Origin: Parachlorella kessleri
Taxonomy: Eukaryota > Chlorophyta > Trebouxiophyceae > Chlorellales > Chlorellaceae
Assembly: GCA_001598975.1 (NCBI GenBank)
Contig: BBXU01001063.1
Location: forward strand, 1 to 26,012
Reading direction: 5' to 3'
DNA length: 26,012 nucleotides
This document shows positions 19,441 through 26,012 of this stretch, piece after piece; position 1 is the first letter of the stretch, and every line of letters begins with the position of its first letter. The notes beneath the pieces are model-generated. The model worked only from the letters and a program-made list of their open reading frames with translations. It did no database searches and was not told the DNA's origin. The position numbers were made by a program, and so were the translations under genes.

Positions 19441-22400
19441 ATGTGGAGGCGTACTGCCGGCCATGTCTCAACATGGGGGCAGCGCTCAAGCTTGCACAGC
19501 AGTGCCACGCTTTCTGAAAGGGTTGTATCAGCTGAGGTCGCACAGCTAGTGAGCCTACAGACTCCAGGCATGATCGAGCTGCCGGCGCAGGTGCAGCAGG
19601 CTCTGGATAAAGCAGCCTCAGGCAAGTTTCCCGTCCCTGAGTTGTAAGTGTGCCTGCCAGATGGAGAGCTTCCTTTTTAAGTCGCTATCGTCCAGGGTGG
19701 GTGGACACCAGAAGAGGTACAAGCTCAGCCGATCTGAACGAGGCTGCAATGCCCGCCAGGTACTTTATGAAGCGTGCCTTGCCTAGCACGTTGGATCTGC
19801 AGAGACCAACCGCAAGCTAGTGAAGCAGAAAGGTCAGGAGCTGACGGAGCGGCTGCGTCACATGTCGCGGACCAGGCACCGCGGGGGCGTGCACCCAAAC
19901 CTGAGAGAGCAGCAGTGGCCTGCAGAAGGCTCAGAGCCGCCTCCTCACAGGCGCGGTAAGGTGTGTGTGGTGCTACCACCTTTCTAACCACTGTTCATTC
20001 TGCTTGCCAGGTTTTGGTCTCGGCTGCGGCATTGCTTTTGTTCGGTTCGGGCTGCCTGTTGACGTGTCTCAGGCACAAGTCACACCTGGCACACTGGGGA
20101 TAGGGGATGGTGACAGGCCCTGCGCACTTGATAGCAAAAGAGCTTCGTCAGCCAGTGAAGCAGACAATTCTTGCCTTCTTCCCTGGTGCAGCGCCAGACC
20201 CGGCGGCAGCTGCTGAATGAGATAGCTCGGGCCGCGGCGCTCCCCGTGGAGGGCGGGGCGGGCGTCAAACCAGACGTTGAGCACTATTGGGGGGACTCGC
20301 AGCGGCAGGCTGTTTCCCAGATCGCCGAGGCCACTGAAGGTGGGGCGGGCAGGTGGGGCGGCTGGAGCTCCAGGGAGGGTGCTCGGGCTTGGCAGCTGGG
20401 TGTTGCTGCGCGTGCGGAAGGGCAAGGCTAACTTGCGCAAGGGGCTTGGTGAGTTACATGTGATGTCATGGCGTGCACTTAGGTTTGCAATACCGAACCG
20501 CAATAACATCTGGCGCATGGTGAAGCGCAGCTAGCGCAGGAAATGAGTTGGTGTGTCTTGGAAAGCATCGTTGCCCTCTCGTGCCGGGCTGCAGGGGTTG
20601 CACCGCCCCAAACTTTGCCCTTTAAGTGATGTGCATGCCATGCCTGTCCATTGCAGATAGAGCTGCCCGTTATGAGGCAGGCTCGCTCTATGATGAGGCC
20701 GCCTCCCTGGCCTATGCTGCTACACGTATGCCGGCCTGCTATGCTGCGCTGCGGCGGGTGCTGGGCGAGGTGGCAGCCCGGCGGCCGGGGTGGCGCCCCG
20801 AGACGATGCTGGACTTTGGGGCGGGGCCCGGGACTGCCACCTGGGCAGCGCAGCAGGTGGGTTGCTGTCGGTGTGTGCATGTGCGTGCGCATGTGTGTGT
20901 GCCTAATCTGTGTTGATATTGAAGATCAGGGAGCGTTTGAAAGAGGTGGACTTGAAGTGAAGAGGAGGCTGCAGTGCTGCTGGGCGGGACATAATGCTTT
21001 GCCGTGGGGAAGCTCCATTCCAACACTGCTTCCTGGGGTGCTACCCAGGTTAGACACAGATGCAGCGGTCGCGGTTGCAGTAATGGTGAGGAGCTGGCAC
21101 CTCTGTATGATAAAACTTTGTGCAAACTTTGAACACTAGCCCGCACACATCCCTCCGGGAGCCATACACCGCGGCCTAGCCCCTTGGCGTTGCTCACCAT
21201 CCTACAGTGTCCCCCCCCCCCAGGCCATGGCTCGCAGCACTGGATGAGCCAGCTGGGTGCGTCAGTGCACAATGCCTTGATATGCAGTATACAGTACGGA
21301 CCTGCTGCCCCCGCAGGTGTGGAGGGACGCCCCTCTTCAGGTCTCCGCTGTGGAGCCCTCGCCATACATGACCTGGCTGGGCCAGCGCGTGTGGACCGCC
21401 CACCGCCAGGCGTTCCAGGAGCACCAGGCGACGCAGCAGGCACAGCAGGCAGCGCATCAGGCACAGCAGGCAGCGGAGCAGGCACAGCAGCAGGGGCAGG
21501 GGCAGGGGCAGGGGCAGGAGCAGGCTATCGATGGGGAGCCGGGGGCGGGGGGTGCGGCCCCAGCTGCAGCTGAGGTTCAATGGCAGGCCACATGGCGCGG
21601 GCGGGAACTGTCGCAGGCACGCCTTGATCCTGCAGTAGCGGATAATGCATATGCCACCACCCCAGGCGGTAGCGTGGGCGGGTTTGACCTACCACCAGCA
21701 GCAGCAGAGGCAGCAGTGTTTGCGGCAGGCAGCCTTGTAGAAAGTAGGCTAGAGAACGAGGGGCGTGAAGGGCATGATGAAGAATTGGAGGCGGGGGAGG
21801 AGGGGCACGTACCGGCGCCGGCGCCGCGGTTGCGGTGGCTGTCGCGCTTGCCGCGGGCCGTGAGCTCGAGCCGCAAGCGCTACGACATGGTGGTGGCGGC
21901 ATACGTGCTGGGCGAGTTGCGCACGGACGAGCAGCGCAGGTGGGCGGCAAACCCGCCTTTAGTTTACAGATTGAATGTATAAGCACGCAGGTGGTTGGCA
22001 TCCGCCAGTGTCGTTGCCGCCTGAAGCGCTTCTCTGTGTACTGAGCCGTGGCCCTCTATGCTGCATGCCGTGCATTCTAGGCGCCTGCTGGCCTCGGAGC
22101 TCACACCTCAGGATGGCATGGCCGCCAATTGCCACGCATCCCTATGTCAATGTCCTTTACTCTTAATGTTTCCCCTTAGCATGCCACCACACCTCACGGC
22201 CCCCTCTCCTTGGTCCAAGCAGGAAAGCCGTGGAGGAGCTGTGGCAGCGTACTGACGGCCTGCTTGTTCTGGTCGAGCCCGGCACGCCAGCTGGCTTTGC
22301 CCACATCATCGCCGCCCGCTCACAGGTCCTAGCAGCCGCAGCACCCGCCGCCACTTCGGAGACCCTCGGTGCTGCCCCCTCCACAAGCAATGACAAAAGG

Positions 22401-25048
22401 AGCAGTGACAATAGCAGCAGCAGCAGTGGTAGTGGTGGGAGGGGAGGCAGGGAGGGAGTGGCAGGGCGGGAGGCGGTGCGGCCGCAGGGGGCGCACGTGC
22501 TGGCGCCTTGCCCCCACGATGGTCGCTGCCCGCTGCTGGGCCGCCGCTCCTGGTGCCACTTTGTGCAGCGCTTTGAGCGTACGGACTTGCAGGTGGGGCT
22601 GGGCCTGCTGGGCATGCTGCGGACGCTGCACTGCCGCCGGCAAGGGGCGGGTGTGTACGGGTGTGAGAGAGCTGAAGCTCAGCCTGGCTGATGTTTGGGG
22701 TGTTGTCTCAGCCTGGAAACGGTAGGAATGCCCCAAGTAGGCAGGGAAAGGCAGGAATTCTCCCGTACGTTCTCCTTATCCAGGGTGGTCAAGCCTGGGT
22801 ACCCTCTGTAGGCGTGAGTAGGAACACAAGTAAGTGGGTGGTGGGTGCTTGCATGCTTGCTTGCAGCGAAAGACCAAGGCGGTGGAGGGGCGGGCGCCCA
22901 GGGTGTACCAGGACGAGCGCTACAGCTATGTGGTGCTGGCCAGGTAGCAGGCTCGCAGCTGGGGGGCTGCCCACTGAGAACACTAGCAATCCTGTGCTGC
23001 TGCCGTTTACGCTTGCAAAGCTGACTGTGGGCTGCTCGCTTGCTAGACACTTCTGCTAGGTAATCGCCTGTGTGGCCCCAACCTAGTCAGTCATCCCCCG
23101 TCTTGCCAGGGGAGCTTGGCCAGCCATGCTTGCTCCACCATGTGGCTTCTGGGCTGGCACCGCATCGCTGCCGAGGTGTTGGCTCTCAAGCGTGATGGCT
23201 GCCACAACGGTGCCCACGCACCGCTGTGTCATCATCCTGCCTCGCGGCATTGTTCCCCTGCAGGGGCCCGCGCCCCGCCACAGTAGACCAGCAGGTGTGG
23301 GTGGCGGGCAGCTACCTGCCGCAGGCACCCGAGGACCCGCAGCAGTTCCTGCGCCTGCCGGGCAACCTGCACCCGCGCAGCATCGGGCGGCTTGCGGAGG
23401 TGCACTGGCAGCCGGCAGCAGTGGAGGCAGATATTGAGGAGGGGGAGGGGTCGGGCGCGCCACGGGGCAGCATCAGTGACGAGGAGGCGGAGGAGGAGGA
23501 GGGGGAGGATTCTGAGGAGCTGGATGAGGCCACGAGGCAGCTGATCCTGGAATCTATCTTGGCGGACATGGAAGGTGAGGGCACAAACTGCCCATGCTGC
23601 CGGCTGCCTGCAGAGGAGAAAGGAGATTGCTTTGAAGTTTCAGGTGGGAGTGCCGCAGGGTGTGCGCCGACTGGAGGGGACCAGTTGGAGTCGGTAAAAC
23701 TGCAGGCAAGGCAAGGGGGTGGCTTGCTGTCAGCGGGGGCACATTTGGTTCACCTGCCAGGGTGCTGCGCCGTGCCCACAGGGGATCTCCTCTCCTACAG
23801 GGGCTGCTTGGGTGACCCCCCTGCTGGACCCCATGCAGACTCGGAGGCAGAGGATAGCACAGCACTGGCAGCGCAGCTCCGGGAGCAGCTGTTCCAGCAC
23901 GAGGGGCCGGCCAGTGGCCCAATGGAGAAGCCAGCAACTGCTCCAAGCGAGGAAGCCTCGGAGAACGCCCAGGCGGCGGCAGCGGAGGCAGTGCTGCCTA
24001 TAGGAGAGGCCCTCTTACCCCACACCCGTCCAGAGCACCAAGGGCAGCAGCAAGAGGAGCAGCTAGCCGGACATGCAGTGGGAGGCTTACAAGGGGTGGG
24101 CCCAGCAGGGGCCTGTGAGCAGGGGTGGGAGGCAGGCGACCCCCAGCAGCAGCAGCAGCAGGGGGGCCTGGCTGCTGCGGTGGCCTCCAGCAGCTCGTGG
24201 TCGCGGGTGCTGCGCACGCCACGCAAGCGCGGCGGGCATGTCGTGCTGGACCTCTGCAGCGCAGTGCAGGTGCGGGGGTCGCGGGTGGCAAGAGGGGGGC
24301 GTTTGGGGTGTTGGGAATGGCTGGGCGGCAGTGCAGCAGCAGGCACCGGGGCAGGCTCTCCAGTGACCCGGGCTGCCCTGGTTGGCAACTAGACATGGGG
24401 CTGTCGCCTGGGTGGGGAGTTCTAAGCCAGTAGGTAGTTATGCTTTCGGGCTTGGCTGCACATGAACCCCTCCTCTTCTGGTAGGGCAGGTGGCCCTTCA
24501 CCTAGTGCCTATCGATTGTTGGTGGCAGGCATGTTGAGCAGCGGAGAGGTGGGGGGTCATCTCTACTGCCAGGGCTGGATGCACTTATTAGTAAGGGTGG
24601 CAGGTAGCGCGAGCAGGGTGTGGGAGACGAACTGTACCGACGGGGCTGGTGCAGAATGCGCCTGAGTCTTGCCGAGTTCTGATGCAGTACTTCTCTCCCA
24701 CTTATGCTCAGGGTCCTGTGGGAGTGAGCTGGGGCCTGCTTCCTGCCCTCTCAGCCGTTGCCAGTGTGACCGATATGCCCGGCCTGTCCACCCCAAACCC
24801 TACCTAGGTGCCCTGCCGGCATGTTCCACCATTGATCCCTCCCCTCGCAGGCAGGCGGGGCTGCGGCACCCGGGGGGCTGTTGCTGCGGCAGATCGTGTC
24901 CCGCGGCAGCGCCCAGCGCTTGCTGGGGGGGCCCGCGCCCTACCGCCTGGCACGAAGCGTGCGCTGGGGGGACCTGTGGCCGCTCCACTACCAGAGGCGG
25001 CTCAAGGCAGCGGAACCGCCGCCTGCGGAGGCCTTTCAGCAACAGTGA
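19441..25048 (+). CDS. METTL17: METTL17/Rsm22-like mitochondrial ribosome assembly factor
   Basis: Rsm22-family proteins bind the mitoribosomal small subunit during assembly and carry a SAM-type methyltransferase fold plus an iron-sulfur cluster. Exons: 19441-19621, 19803-19960, 20192-20339, 20657-20856, 21317-21939, 22223-22592, 22867-22943, 23264-23574, 23782-24269, 24851-25048; phases agree, giving 917 residues, about twice human METTL17. The N-terminus MWRRTAGHVSTWGQRSSLHS looks like a mitochondrial presequence. Fold motifs: MLDFGAGPGTATWAA (residues ~212-226), VSAVEPSPYM, YDMVVAAYVLGEL and LLVLVEPGTPAGFAHI. Cluster cysteines: C533, C539 and C548 in PCPHDGRCPLLGRRSWCHF, and C848 in HVVLDLC. 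The C-terminus YRLARSVRWGDLWP is typical. The extra length is low-complexity: a Gln/Ala block (QAQQAAHQAQQAAEQ) in exon 5, an acidic block in exon 8 and a Gln run in exon 9. Intron 1 is best read as GC-AG, and intron 8 has a length divisible by three and is fully open. The family call is strong; the exon 2/3 region is least certain. Confidence 0.85.
21211..21221. repeat. Homopolymer C11 in METTL17 intron 4
   Basis: Eleven consecutive C upstream of the exon starting at 21317. Possible length-polymorphic or sequencing-error-prone site; not coding in the model. Confidence 0.9.
24585..24668 (+). repeat. Dispersed ~83-bp intronic repeat, copy B
   Basis: Starts TTATTAGTAAGGGTGGCAGG and ends GCAGAATGCGCCTGAGTC. 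Counterpart of 1383-1465, same orientation, about 75-80% identical by eye. It lies in the last intron of the METTL17 gene (24270-24850). A weaker resemblance (GGTGGCAGGTGGCGC, then CTGGGCTGGACGCAAGG) is seen at about 16566-16640 in the sixth intron of the split-barrel gene. Confidence 0.7.
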
Positions 25049-25200
25049 CCTGCTGCCACCGACTGCAGAAGCGGCACAAGCTTTGGGTGCTTTCAACCCT
25101 GCCTGTCAGAGCGACTGCATTTGCAGCCAAGGGTGGCGCCCTCCCATCTTGCGTGGTATGGCCGGCCGGCACTTGCTACAAGTGCTGGGTGCAAGGGACG

Positions 25201-25259
25201 GGATTGGGGTTGGTGAGATGTCGAAGCCTGAGGCTTCGACATTTCACCAACCCCAATCC
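25201..25259. repeat. 59-bp near-perfect palindrome (long hairpin)
   Basis: Arm 1 (25201-25229, starting GGATTGGGGTTGGTGAGATG) and arm 2 (25231-25259) are reverse complements over 29 bases, with one mismatch that would be a G-U pair in RNA and a single unpaired central base. It lies 153 bp after the METTL17 stop codon. It could be a foldback element remnant, a cruciform-forming site or a structured 3' UTR hairpin. Confidence 0.9.
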
Positions 25260-25808
25260 AGGCACAATACAGGCTGTCAGCCTCAAATGAGGCCGATGCA
25301 CTGGCCAGTATGAAACCTCTTGACCCCTTGACAATGCAGACACACATTACGTAATAGCCAAAAATTCACCTACTGCAAATTGCAAGACAGCCACAGCGTG
25401 CCCCACCCCATGTACGAGGAGAAACCAAAGCCAGAGCACGAGCCAGGGGCTCAACCCAAGGCCCCCCCACACTACGATTAACTCTATAGCAGGCGCCAAA
25501 GACAACAGCAAACGTAGATGCAGCTTGGAAGCACATCTGTTGCAAGCCAGCTTGCTCCTCATAACAATGAGCCAGCAAGGTAAAGATTAAGCAAGACAGG
25601 AAAGCAGATCGTACCGTGCACCGAAGCAAAAGTACACAAGTTCTATTCCGCAAGCCAATTGTTTGATCTGCATCAGCTCGGTCCCAACCGCGCTATGGCA
25701 ACAGCAAGTCATTAACTACTGCACCACTATGTTGCAGAAAATGTATAAAGGGAACATGCAGAGCAAGGCACAGACGAGCAGCGAAAACATTGATTGCTAC
25801 CCCCACAC

Positions 25809-25868
25809 GGAGCTAGTCACAGAGACAAGTCACGACATGGAGTTAGTCACAGGAACATGTCACGACAG
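25809..25868. repeat. 30-bp tandem duplication
   Basis: Two adjacent 30-bp units, 25809-25838 and 25839-25868, each starting GGAGYTAGTCACAG and ending GTCACGACA plus one base. They differ at about four or five positions. The unit contains GTCAC twice. Possible minisatellite or a repeated binding site in the region upstream of a gene beyond the window. Confidence 0.8.
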
Positions 25869-26012
25869 AGACAAAACTGAAGGGCCAAGCACAGCTTGTC
25901 CGGATGCTGCGTCACTCAACTGTCACACGTGTACAGTTGCGCTTGCCGCGCAGGTTCCCATACCCCAACCCCCTACCTCCCCTGCTAGGGTAGGCAGAGG
26001 CAGGCTCTCCCC

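Larger units (their letters stand above)
25049..26012. other. Intergenic tail without recognised gene
   Basis: About 960 bp after the METTL17 stop. It contains the palindrome at 25201-25259 and the tandem pair at 25809-25868. Open frames here (such as 25366-25653 on -) have no recognisable domain. I found no TGTAA signal for METTL17 and no tRNA-like cloverleaf. Confidence 0.5.

Noticed and set aside
20864..20905. GTGTGTGCATGTGCGTGCGC-type alternating purine-pyrimidine tract
   Set aside because: Could form Z-DNA in principle, but it is an ordinary GT microsatellite after an exon donor; not supported as functional.
20739..21485. 248-codon minus-strand open frame
   Set aside because: Low-complexity Pro/Ala/Leu translation antisense to METTL17 exons 4 and 5; typical GC-rich shadow.
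25366..25653. 95-codon minus-strand open frame in the right-hand tail
   Set aside because: No motif and no family resemblance; Cys/Arg-rich chance translation.

Overview
The window is nuclear DNA of a photosynthetic eukaryote, most likely a chlorophyte green alga. Every gene is split by many short GT-AG introns (a few appear to be GC-AG). Sequence is moderately GC-rich with Gln/Ala/Glu-rich coding microsatellites. The gene set combines plastid-type proteins (a fibrillin, a HugZ-like split-barrel protein, a CASTOR/POLLUX channel) with general eukaryotic ones (CCDC97, METTL17). I cannot name the species or the class. All exon models below come from reading-frame, splice-phase and family-conservation reasoning on the genomic sequence; there is no transcript evidence.

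Layout, left to right. (1) 136-2087 (+): 3' part of a rhodanese-type 3-mercaptopyruvate/thiosulfate sulfurtransferase; its first exon lies before the window. (2) 2610-4184 (-): a plastid-lipid-associated protein (PAP/fibrillin), convergent with gene 1 and divergent from gene 3. (3) 4465-13364 (+): a 24-exon CASTOR/POLLUX-type ion channel of about 882 residues. Its 15th intron (8354-10627) holds a decayed non-LTR retrotransposon (LINE), including a ~400-bp inverted duplication of its endonuclease domain. (4) 14200-17120 (+): a 7-exon plastid-targeted FMN-type split-barrel/DUF2470 protein related to HugZ/HOZ. (5) 17650-19253 (-): CCDC97, a spliceosome-associated protein. (6) 19441-25048 (+): the mitoribosome assembly factor METTL17/Rsm22, unusually long (about 917 residues), divergent from CCDC97 across 187 bp. 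(7) 25049-26012: no gene recognised; it holds a 59-bp near-perfect palindrome and a 30-bp tandem pair.

The genes do not form a single pathway. The arrangement is typical of a compact algal chromosome: two head-to-head pairs (fibrillin/channel and CCDC97/METTL17) with intergenic gaps below 300 bp, and two tail-to-tail pairs. The items most worth a second look are the retroelement hairpin inside the channel intron, the channel's non-canonical pore sequence, the GC-AG introns required by splice phase, and short repeats shared between introns of distant genes.
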